Assembly (NCBI GenBank): GCA_904420005.1
Contig: CAJFTT010000017.1
Coordinates: forward strand, 1 to 32,417
Source of the DNA: Candidatus Tabaqchalia intestinavium
Lineage (GTDB): Bacteria > Bacillota > Clostridia > Oscillospirales > CAJFTT01
Length of the DNA stretch: 32,417 bases
Direction: 5' to 3'
Notes under the pieces: model-generated
Seen by the model: only the letters and a program-made list of their open reading frames with translations
Told to the model about the DNA's origin: nothing
Databases searched by the model: none
Translations under genes and position numbers: made by a program
Shown here: positions 8,425 to 15,182 of the stretch, piece by piece
How the letters are laid out: every line of letters starts with the position of its first letter
Numbering within the stretch: position 1 is the first letter of the stretch

Positions 8425-8442
8425 GATGAAGGAGAAGAACCT

Positions 8443-9726
8443 ATGACGATCACCATGCAGGAACGTGTTTGGGGCCTGGGCCAAATCTGGCGCGACGTAC
8501 CGTACCATTTCGCCAGATTCTCTGCGGAACAGGCCGCCGGCTGGGATGCGCTGTACCAGGCGTATCTCCTGCGCGTCGCGGCGGAGGAGGATCCGCTGCG
8601 GTATTATGCGCTGCTGTGCCGGTTTCTTAACACGCTCGACGATGGGCATACCTATGTTCGGTTTCCGCAGGCGTTGCTGCCGCCGTACCGCGTCCCGTTC
8701 GGCACGGCGTTTGTGGATGGGCGGCATGTCCTGTCCGCCGTGCCGCAAGCGCAGGCGGGATTGCTGGGCGCGGTCATCCTCGGCGTCAACGGCGTGCCGC
8801 TGCCGCAATATCTGGCCGAGAACGTGTTCCCCTACGTTTGGAGCGGGGGCGACCGGCTGACCTTCGCCTGGGGACTGCTGGGCTATATCATCGGCTGCAC
8901 GGAAGCGTTTCCGCTGTGGATAGAAACGGACGCCGGGCCGCTGCACGTCAGGGAAGCGGGGGCCGACGCCCCGCAGGCGTCGATTCCCAGGCCGCGCGTC
9001 GCGGAGCCCATGACGCGCCTGTGCGACGAAGCGCCGCTCAAAATCGATCGCACGCAGGACAACTTGTGTGTGCTGCATATCCCGCATTTCGGGGACGCCG
9101 CGCTGCGCGATGTGCTTTACCGCCAGGCGCCGCGCTATCGGGACTGCGCCGGCTTTCTCATCGATGTGTGCGGCAACGAGGGAGGCAGCAGCGACAACGG
9201 CGACGCTGTGGCGGCGCTGTTTTTCGACGGGCCGGTCCCCGACGGGATGTATCAGACGCCCGTATACCGAGCGCACGCCGCGGCGCGGGTGTCCCTGTTT
9301 GGGAAAGCGGCGCCGCCGGCCCGCGCGCTGGAAACGGAGCAGGAGGAGAAAGCGTGGCCGGCCGCGCCTGTCCGGCTGCGGCAGCCGGTGGTGGTGCTCT
9401 CGGACGGCGCGACGGCCAGCGCGGCGGAGAGCTTCCTGATCGCCATGCGGCATCAGGGCCGTGCGCGGGTGGTGGGGGAGCGCAGCGCGGGGACGAACGG
9501 ACAGCCGCTGTTCGGCGATCTGCCCGGCGGCGGACGGTACGCCATCTGTACCCAGCGCTGCCTCACCAACGACGGCGAGGACTATGACCGATGCGGCTTG
9601 CGCCCCGATGTGGAGGTGTGCACAACGCTTGCGGACTACCGTAGCGGCCGGGATCCGATCTTTTCCGAAGGGCTGCGGCAGCTGCGCCGCCTCGTTTCGG
9701 CGCGCGCCGGCGGATGCATTTTATAG
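8443..9726 (+). CDS. S41-family (tail-specific/C-terminal processing) peptidase
   Basis: The C-terminal half carries the S41 signature VVVLSDGATASAAESF, with predicted nucleophile S326 and nearby E329, followed by VVGERSAGTNG. GFLIDVCGNEGG is the conserved strand before the active site, where the family usually has a D-R-N-G-G type motif. The N-terminal part includes FLNTLDDGHTYV, a conserved S41 segment. No signal peptide or membrane helix is visible, so it appears cytoplasmic, unlike secreted CtpA types. The catalytic lysine is not obvious. AAGGAG lies before ATG 8443. It is convergent with the sigma-factor fusion gene on the minus strand. Family assignment is good; the substrate is unknown. 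Confidence 0.85.
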   Translation: MTITMQERVWGLGQIWRDVPYHFARFSAEQAAGWDALYQAYLLRVAAEEDPLRYYALLCRFLNTLDDGHTYVRFPQALLPPYRVPFGTAFVDGRHVLSAVPQAQAGLLGAVILGVNGVPLPQYLAENVFPYVWSGGDRLTFAWGLLGYIIGCTEAFPLWIETDAGPLHVREAGADAPQASIPRPRVAEPMTRLCDEAPLKIDRTQDNLCVLHIPHFGDAALRDVLYRQAPRYRDCAGFLIDVCGNEGGSSDNGDAVAALFFDGPVPDGMYQTPVYRAHAAARVSLFGKAAPPARALETEQEEKAWPAAPVRLRQPVVVLSDGATASAAESFLIAMRHQGRARVVGERSAGTNGQPLFGDLPGGGRYAICTQRCLTNDGEDYDRCGLRPDVEVCTTLADYRSGRDPIFSEGLRQLRRLVSARAGGCIL

Positions 9727-9735
9727 AGCGCAGAG

Positions 9736-9781
9736 AAGCCGGCGGGGCGGGAGGCCCGCGCCTTCAGCCCTGCCGGCTTTC
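9736..9781 (+). terminator. Terminator of the S41 peptidase gene
   Basis: AAGCCGGC (9736-9743) and GCCGGCTT (about 9772-9779) flank a GC-rich loop, with a short T-tract. It lies just after the S41 stop. The remaining bases to 9938 contain no gene I can support and no clear terminator for the convergent sigma gene. Confidence 0.7.
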
Positions 9782-9938
9782 GTCCCCCCGCTGGGCCGCG
9801 TCTGCATGCCGGCCGCGGCGGGGGATTCTGCGGACGTGAAATAATTCTGGCCGCGCTGTGCGCGCCGGGCTAGGCGGCGCTTGGAGGGCTGCCCCGCGCC
9901 GGCCGGATTGACAAAGCGCGGTTGGGCCGGACGAGGCG

Positions 9939-11579
9939 TTACCGGCCGGCTCCGTCGCCCGGCTCCACGACCAGCACCATCGGAGGCGTCGGATACGCCA
10001 CATTTTGCAGGAAATCGCCGTTTGCGACGGCCTTCTTCACCAGCGCCATCGGCATGGCGTAAAAGGGATATTGTCGGAATGCGGCCACGCGGCCGGTCAG
10101 GTGCCGCGGAATCTCGAGCTTGCAGCCTGGCAGAAATCGGCGCAGCGGCTCCTCGATCCAATCGGCAAGCTCGCGCATGGCCTGCAGGCGCAATTGATCC
10201 ATTTCTTCATATTCCGCTTTTGCGATCACGGGAATGGCCACCCGCGGCGTTCCGTTCTCCAGGCGCAGGACGCCGCAGGCGGCGAGATGCGGAATGTCCT
10301 GGAGAAACAGGGGATCGCATACGGCCGCGTCAAACGGAATCCCCCGGTCGAGGAGATACAGCAGCTTGCACAGCGTGTCGTCATGGATCTCCACGGGGGC
10401 ATGCTCGTATTTGTTCAGATCGGGCTGCGTGTCGTAGACGTGCAGCTCGATCGAGCGGGCGCCCAGAAAATTTTCGTAATAGGCGCGCCGTTCCCCGCCG
10501 TAGCAGTATTTTCCCACCTTATAGGAAGCGAAATCAAAATCCAGCGGATAGCGGCTGCCGACGGCGATCCACGCGCCGCCGTCCGGCCTGGGGGGATAAG
10601 TTTCCTGCGACGGAATCAGGCGGGTCGTCGCCGTGTACAGGCCGGATGAAAGGATATGCAGGATATAAAAATACTCCAGAATCGTCCGCTGACAGTCTTC
10701 CAGGGCTTTCACCCAGGGCAGCGTGTTGACGGCGTGGATCGCTTGGGAGAGGATGCCCCAAAGGGACGAATAATGCTGCTCTGTGAACGCAATCTCATGC
10801 TCCAGGTTTTTCAGCAGGTCCTGGGGCTGCGTAATGAGGAAATCCGTGCAGACTCTGTTGCCGATCCTGCGCATCAGCTCCGCGCCGACCAGATCGTCCA
10901 CGGCGCTTTCAACGTACGGGGCCGGAATCCCCAGGGCGCGCGCCAGCTCCACGGCGGTTAAGGGTGTTTCGTATGCCAGGATCAGGATGTTTTGCTTCAT
11001 CAGATCGTTCGCGACCAGGGAATAGGGTTCTTCCTTGAGACCGGGGCGTCCGTGACAGGAAAGCTCCAGCCGTTCGGGCGTATGGCTCAGTTTTTCATAA
11101 GCTTGCACTTCCATTTGCTCCATTCCTTTCCGTAGTTGCGCCCGGCCGGTTGCCAGGCGGCTCAGGACGGTACCCTTGGGGATCCGCAGCGATTTGGCGA
11201 TGGCGTCGACCTTCTCGCCCAGCAGGTAGTGGCGCACGATGACCTCCCGGTACCGTTTGGAGAGATACGCGATTCCCTGACGGACCTGCTCGTCGGAGGG
11301 CCTGTCGGGCGGCGTATTCTCGCAGACGGGCGGCTCCGGGACGGCGTCTATGCTGATCGTCGGCAGCTGATATTTTTTGCGGAGCATGTCATAATATTTG
11401 TGGTTCAGCGTGCCGGACAGCCAGGACGGGGCATGCTCGATTGGCCGGCCGCTTTGAAGCTGCGTATAGGCCGCGAGCAAAACGTCCTGCGTGAGGTCTT
11501 CTGCGTCTGCGAAGTTCCCGCTTTTTTGTAAGGCGAGAGAAAACAGGTATGGCAAATAGGCTTCCATTGGCTGTTGCAT
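9939..11579 (-). CDS. Sigma-70 family (ECF-like) factor fused to a winged helix and a large C-terminal domain
   Basis: Residues about 8-69 match sigma region 2 (DAEDLTQDVLLAAY; WLSGTLNHKYYDMLRKK). Residues about 100-152 match region 4 (IAYLSKRYREVIVRHYLLGEK, then a helix-turn-helix with IPKGTVLSRLATGRAQLRKG). A second DNA-binding-like unit at about 192-248 looks like a winged helix (TPLTAVELARALGIPAPYV). The final 290 residues are rich in aromatic residues and match no family I can name; a ligand-sensing role is inference. ATG 11579 has GGGAGGTGA 7 bases upstream. The 546-residue length is about three times that of a plain ECF factor. No anti-sigma gene is adjacent. The convergent neighbour is an S41 peptidase. 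Confidence 0.8.
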   Translation of the reverse strand: MQQPMEAYLPYLFSLALQKSGNFADAEDLTQDVLLAAYTQLQSGRPIEHAPSWLSGTLNHKYYDMLRKKYQLPTISIDAVPEPPVCENTPPDRPSDEQVRQGIAYLSKRYREVIVRHYLLGEKVDAIAKSLRIPKGTVLSRLATGRAQLRKGMEQMEVQAYEKLSHTPERLELSCHGRPGLKEEPYSLVANDLMKQNILILAYETPLTAVELARALGIPAPYVESAVDDLVGAELMRRIGNRVCTDFLITQPQDLLKNLEHEIAFTEQHYSSLWGILSQAIHAVNTLPWVKALEDCQRTILEYFYILHILSSGLYTATTRLIPSQETYPPRPDGGAWIAVGSRYPLDFDFASYKVGKYCYGGERRAYYENFLGARSIELHVYDTQPDLNKYEHAPVEIHDDTLCKLLYLLDRGIPFDAAVCDPLFLQDIPHLAACGVLRLENGTPRVAIPVIAKAEYEEMDQLRLQAMRELADWIEEPLRRFLPGCKLEIPRHLTGRVAAFRQYPFYAMPMALVKKAVANGDFLQNVAYPTPPMVLVVEPGDGAGR

Positions 11580-11649
11580 CGATGTTTCACCTCCCTTGTA
11601 AGCTCTCGCCAGTTAGTCGCGAATTTGGACGTTTGATTCGGTCGATTTA

Positions 11650-11682
11650 TAAAAAAGAGCGGCAGGAAAATTTTCCTGCCGC
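11650..11682 (-). terminator. Minus-strand terminator in a 24-bp perfect palindrome
   Basis: Bases 11659-11682 form a perfect palindrome (GCGGCAGGAAAA and its complement). On the minus strand it is followed by TCTTTTTTA, a good U-tract. It lies between the metalloprotease gene and the sigma-fusion gene and would end any transcript coming from 11683-12076. Confidence 0.85.
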
Positions 11683-12076
11683 CTCAACACGCTGCGCGGC
11701 GGATGCGAGAGCATCATCCAGGTCATGCTGCCGCGGCAGTCTGCGCCGGCGATGGTCGGGACGGTTTTCATGGAAAGGTTGCCCTTGCTGTGTGTTGGTC
11801 AGTTGTATGGTTTTCATTAACAGGATCGGCGGACGATCCGGGACGCGGTTTTCATCCGGGGTGGGCCGCGTGAGCTTGCTGCCTATTGAAGCATCGACAA
11901 AAGGCATTGGAGGACGGCCTCGCGCTTGCCCTCGACTGGGCTGCCCGCCCGGGGAGGATAGCCCACGGCTGCCGGATGCAGCCTTATACGCCCGCCTCCC
12001 CAATGCGCACGGGCGCTGCGCGGCGAAGCGCTACGGGAAGGGGAAGCTCGAGCGGCCGCGCCGCACGCCGGCTGCG
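11683..12076 (-). other. Gene-poor interval with two overlapping candidate small ORFs
   Basis: No established gene. Two short minus-strand ORFs run into the terminator palindrome. One has ATG 11817 and 56 codons, beginning MKTIQLTNTQQG, and its TAA lies at the end of the U-tract. The other has ATG 11771 and 52 codons, beginning MKTVPTIAGADCRGS, with AAGGG about 10 bases upstream. Both start with ATGAAAACC. Neither matches a family I know, and only one at most is likely to be real. The metalloprotease 3' end carries a hairpin GGCGCCCG/CGGGCGCC (12081-12101). Confidence 0.35.
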
Positions 12077-12853
12077 TCAGGGCGCCCGACTGGCGGGCGC
12101 CGCTCCGCGCAGGAAAATGCCTTCCTTTGTCAGCCGGTATTGCCCCAGCGCGCGCCGCCGCGCTTGCCAGTCGGGCATGCGCCGGGCCAGCAGGGCGTGA
12201 AAGCGCGGCGAATGATCGGGCTGCAGGAAATGCGTCAGCTCATGCAGCGCGACATATTCCATGCAGGCGGGCGGCACGGCGATGAGGTACAGGTTCAGGC
12301 AGACGACGCCGGTACGCGGCTGACAGCTGCCCCAGCGGGAAGTCATGCGCCGGAACCGCAGCCGCACCGGCGGCAGCGCCTCCCCGGTGAATGCGGGCAG
12401 CAGCGCATCCACCACGGCCTGCATGCGCTGACGGCACGCCGCGTCGAAGAAAGCCTCCGCCGTGCGCCTGCGCTGCGCGAGATCGCCGGGGTCGGGCACG
12501 GTCAGGCGCAGCCGGTCGCCGTCGAGCTGCGCGCCGGAGTCCTCCCCCTGCACGACCGCCAGGCGCACCTGCCCGCCGAGATACGGCAGCCGCTCGCCCG
12601 GCAGGTATTGCCGCGGCCCGGGCGCGCGCTCCTGCGCCGCCGCCTGCCGCGCCAGCGCACGCAGCAGGAAATCGCCGTGGCGCAGCACGAACTGCTCGAC
12701 GGCGGCCTCCGGCACGCGCGGCGGCGCCGAGACCGCGACGGTCCCATCGGGGCGCACGCGGAGATTGAGGTTCTTGACCCGCTTGCGCTCCAGCGTATAG
12801 CAGATCCAGCGGTCGGAAATCTGGATGCGTTTTGTTATGCAGGCGGATGCCAT
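12077..12853 (-). CDS. M48/YgjP-like zinc metallopeptidase (DUF45)
   Basis: The C-terminal half contains the zinc-protease motif HELTHF (HExxH) followed by the family's DHSPRFHALL segment. RMTSRWGSCQPRTG is the characteristic R-x-x-RWGSC block of the YgjP/DUF45 family. The N-terminal half (RKRVKNLNLRVRPDGTVAVSAP) matches the usual beta-rich region. The 258-residue length is normal. No signal peptide is visible, so it is cytoplasmic. ATG 12853 is preceded by AGGAGG with 8 bases spacing. The YoaK gene lies 225 bases upstream on the same strand. The physiological substrate of the family is not established. Confidence 0.9.
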   Translation of the reverse strand: MASACITKRIQISDRWICYTLERKRVKNLNLRVRPDGTVAVSAPPRVPEAAVEQFVLRHGDFLLRALARQAAAQERAPGPRQYLPGERLPYLGGQVRLAVVQGEDSGAQLDGDRLRLTVPDPGDLAQRRRTAEAFFDAACRQRMQAVVDALLPAFTGEALPPVRLRFRRMTSRWGSCQPRTGVVCLNLYLIAVPPACMEYVALHELTHFLQPDHSPRFHALLARRMPDWQARRRALGQYRLTKEGIFLRGAAPASRAP

Positions 12854-13078
12854 GGCAGCTGCCTCCTGTCTTTTTTCGCGGGATGCTTTGGATTTCTGCC
12901 GGACGGCGCTTTCCCGGCGGCTCTTCGGGACAGGATCCCGTATGCCTGTCCCTAGGCGCCAACTGTAGGCGGTACAGGCCGGCGGCTGCCCCGGCCGCCC
13001 GCGAAACGGGCCGCTGCCTGCGGCAGAATACGCGCGGCCCGGGGACGTTCGTTTTTGTTTGCGCCGGCGCGGGGAACG

Positions 13079-13813
13079 TCAGTGCCCGGCGGGTTTGCGC
13101 TCCACCAGATCCTTCTCCGTCGTCAGGTCCGCGTGCAGCAGCGCGCCGAACACCACCGCGAACGGCAGCAGCGTCACCCAGATGGCTTTCCCTGCGAGCA
13201 GATTGCAGAAAATCGTGCCGACGACCGACCCGCCGACAAAGAACAGCAGCATCGCGACGTGCTTTTTCAGCTTCCTGCGATAGGGTTTGTCCGGAGAATG
13301 GCGATGCCGGCACGCCTGCGCGATGCCGACCCCGATCTGCCGGATGTGGTTGGTGGCGAAGGTGGTCGCCATGGGGACGCCCTCGGCCTGCCGGAAGGTG
13401 TTATACTGCATCGATGCAATGAAATTGATGGCTACCTGCGCGATCTGCACCGGCGCCGCGTCGGGCACGAAGCCGAGCGCCGCCACGACGAGCATCTCGA
13501 TGGCGATCAGCAGCGTGTCCCAGCGCATGGGAAGCTTGTGCTTGACCGGGTTGGGCAGCAGCTCGGAGACGAACGCACCCAGCAGATAAGCCGAGATGGG
13601 GATGAGGTAATACAGCGCCTCGCCCCATTTCCGCGCGCCGAGCGCCATCCCCATCAGCACGACGTTGCCCGTCTGCGCGTTGCAGAAAACGTTGCCGCGA
13701 AGCAGATATGTATACGCGCCAAAGAAGCCGGCGATGGCCATCAGCGTGTGGAAAATCCAGCTCCGCTCACACATGAGATAATACGGCGCGTCGGTTTTGC
13801 CGCCCTGCTGCAT
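13079..13813 (-). CDS. YoaK family membrane protein (DUF1275)
   Basis: A protein of about 244 residues with six predicted hydrophobic segments. Family-typical pieces are GFFGAYTYLLRGNVFCNAQTGNVV near the N-terminus, FIASMQYNTFR and TTFATNHIRQIG. YoaK/DUF1275 proteins are uncharacterised integral membrane proteins, possibly transporters. I chose ATG 13813 (MQQGGKTDAPYY) because AAGGAAGTGG lies about 9 bases upstream; an upstream in-frame ATG at 13858 would add a Pro/Arg-rich stretch with no hydrophobic character. It has its own promoter and is divergent from the cyclophilin gene. No clear terminator was found in the 225 bases to the metalloprotease gene, although GGGACAGG/CCTGTCCC (12927-12952) can form a hairpin. 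Confidence 0.88.
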   Translation of the reverse strand: MQQGGKTDAPYYLMCERSWIFHTLMAIAGFFGAYTYLLRGNVFCNAQTGNVVLMGMALGARKWGEALYYLIPISAYLLGAFVSELLPNPVKHKLPMRWDTLLIAIEMLVVAALGFVPDAAPVQIAQVAINFIASMQYNTFRQAEGVPMATTFATNHIRQIGVGIAQACRHRHSPDKPYRRKLKKHVAMLLFFVGGSVVGTIFCNLLAGKAIWVTLLPFAVVFGALLHADLTTEKDLVERKPAGH

Positions 13814-13941
13814 TGTGTTCCACTTCCTTCTCGGGGCCGCGGGAAGCCGCCCCGGCATTGTTGTTGCGCCGCCCTGCGGGGACGGAGAGGCGGGCTATTG
13901 CGCGCCGGCGTGCCGTCCGCGCCTGTGCAGGGCGATAGTTC

Positions 13942-13970
13942 ATTTTATCACACCCGGCGGGCGCGGACAA
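13942..13970 (-). promoter_or_regulatory. Promoter of the yoaK-like gene
   Basis: On the minus strand TTGTCC (13970-13965) and TAAAAT (13947-13942) are separated by 17 bases. They lie about 130 bases upstream of the chosen start. The divergent interval 13814-14116 contains this promoter and that of the cyclophilin gene, and otherwise nothing recognisable. Confidence 0.65.
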
Positions 13971-14049
13971 GGGCGCGGCGGGGAGGGGAAGAATTTTTCT
14001 CTGAATGGCGGGAGATCGTCACCCGGCGCTTTCCTTTCGCCGCGCTGTG

Positions 14050-14058
14050 TGGTATAAT
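14050..14058 (+). promoter_or_regulatory. Extended -10 promoter of the cyclophilin gene
   Basis: TGGTATAAT (14050-14058) is a TGn extension with a perfect -10. The -35 region at about 14030 (TTTCCT) is weak. The site lies about 60 bases before the start codon. Confidence 0.65.
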
Positions 14059-14116
14059 GAAACAAATTTTCAGCCGGCGTCCGTCCGGGCACCGGAGAAA
14101 GGGAGCAGTGGAAGGC

Positions 14117-14602
14117 ATGATTCGCATCACGATGGACAATGGCAAGCAGATCGACCTCGTGCTCGACGCGGACGCCGCGCCGCAGACGGTGGAGAATTTC
14201 GTGGGGCTGGTGGAGGACGGATTCTATGACGGGCTGACGTTCCACCGCGTGATCCCCGGCTTCATGATCCAGGGCGGCTGCCCGGAGGGCACCGGCATGG
14301 GCGGCCCCGGCTGGCAGATCAAGGGAGAGTTCGCCGCCAACGGCTGGAACAACCCCATCCGCCACACCCGCGGCGTCATCAGCATGGCGCGCGCCATGGA
14401 TCCCGATTCGGCGGGCAGCCAGTTTTTCATCATGCATGAGGACGCGCCCCATCTCGACGGGCAGTACGCTGCGTTCGGGCGTGTCGTGCGCGGGATGGAG
14501 GTCGTCGACGAGATCGCCGAGACGCCCACCGACCGCCGCGACAAGCCGCTGACCCCGGTGGTGATGGCCCGCGTGGAAGTGGTGGACGATGAGGAGGCCT
14601 GA
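14117..14602 (+). CDS. Cyclophilin-type peptidyl-prolyl cis-trans isomerase
   Basis: This cytoplasmic foldase catalyses isomerisation of Xaa-Pro bonds. The core motifs are FYDGLTFHRVIPGFMIQGG (catalytic Arg in FHRV), RGVISMARA, GSQFFIM and LDGQYAAFGRVVRGM. No signal peptide is present, and at 161 residues it is a single-domain enzyme. I chose ATG 14117; GGGAG lies 12 bases upstream. A GTG at 14108 is in frame but only 3 bases from that site. The gene is monocistronic: extended -10 promoter before it and a 19-bp-stem terminator after it. Confidence 0.95.
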   Translation: MIRITMDNGKQIDLVLDADAAPQTVENFVGLVEDGFYDGLTFHRVIPGFMIQGGCPEGTGMGGPGWQIKGEFAANGWNNPIRHTRGVISMARAMDPDSAGSQFFIMHEDAPHLDGQYAAFGRVVRGMEVVDEIAETPTDRRDKPLTPVVMARVEVVDDEEA

Positions 14603-14626
14603 GCCGGCCCCACCTGCCCGTGGATC

Positions 14627-14658
14627 TCAGAAGCGGGAAAAGTCAGAAGCGGGAAAAG
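14627..14658. repeat. Perfect tandem duplication of 16 bp
   Basis: TCAGAAGCGGGAAAAG occurs twice head-to-tail (14627-14642 and 14643-14658) between the cyclophilin stop and its terminator. Only two copies are present, so it looks like a recent slippage or duplication event. Confidence 0.95.
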
Positions 14659-14667
14659 ATTGTGTAA

Positions 14668-14721
14668 AAAAGCAGCGCCGCGGGCGACTGGAATTTTCCG
14701 GCCGCCCGCGGCGCTGCTTTT
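14668..14721. terminator. Bidirectional terminator between cyclophilin and the AT-rich insert
   Basis: A perfect 19-bp stem (14668-14686 with 14703-14721) has a 16-base loop, AAAA on the left and TTTT on the right. It can end transcription from the plus-strand cyclophilin gene and from the minus-strand lectin operon. Confidence 0.9.
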
Positions 14722-14813
14722 GAAGGAGAGGGCGCACCCTTCGCCCGGCAAGGGAAGGCGGGTATCGCGAAAATCCTTTGCTTTCCGAGCAATACCGTAC
14801 CGCGCTGCGCCCC

Positions 14814-15179
14814 TTAGATATTTTCTGATCCGACGACGACCTCTACTCTTGTCGCAATTCCATTTTCATCCAAGAAAATTGCGTAATATTTCGACTTGCT
14901 GGTACCGAGGAACCCACGCTGCCGCGGTTGGACAAGGTAGGATACGCAGTAAATCGAGGAGGGATCCTCCTCCGAAATATAACCTATTTTATCAAAGTCG
15001 CCGTAACGCGCGCGGATCTCCTCCATCGTGCTGCCGATCACGAAGCGGTCGTTGAAGCGGTAGTGCGTGGGATGAAAATAGAAGAACACGGAGACGGCGG
15101 CAAGCAGGCACAAGAGCGGGATGCCGACAGCCAACAGGATTTTGCGCGTTTTTCTGTTTTTTGTGTTATCGGCTTGCAT
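14814..15179 (-). CDS. Small membrane-anchored hypothetical protein
   Basis: A 121-residue protein with a basic N-terminus (TKNRKTRK), one transmembrane helix at about 14-34 and a C-terminal domain that would lie outside the cell. The segment FVIGSTMEEIRARYGDF resembles the G-xT-xx-E-v-xx-xyG motif seen in SmpA/BamE-like and related small folds, but the match is too weak for an assignment. It starts 3 bases after the lectin stop codon, with GGGGAG inside the lectin's 3' end, so the two are translationally close and surely cotranscribed. GC is lower than in the flanking genes. The function is unknown; an accessory role for the lectin is inference. Confidence 0.75.
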   Translation of the reverse strand: MQADNTKNRKTRKILLAVGIPLLCLLAAVSVFFYFHPTHYRFNDRFVIGSTMEEIRARYGDFDKIGYISEEDPSSIYCVSYLVQPRQRGFLGTSKSKYYAIFLDENGIATRVEVVVGSENI

Positions 15180-15182
15180 AAG

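Noticed and set aside
6289-9453. Minus-strand open frame of over 1000 codons opposite nadC, GH43 and S41
   Set aside because: It crosses three real genes and a terminator on the other strand and shows no family motif.
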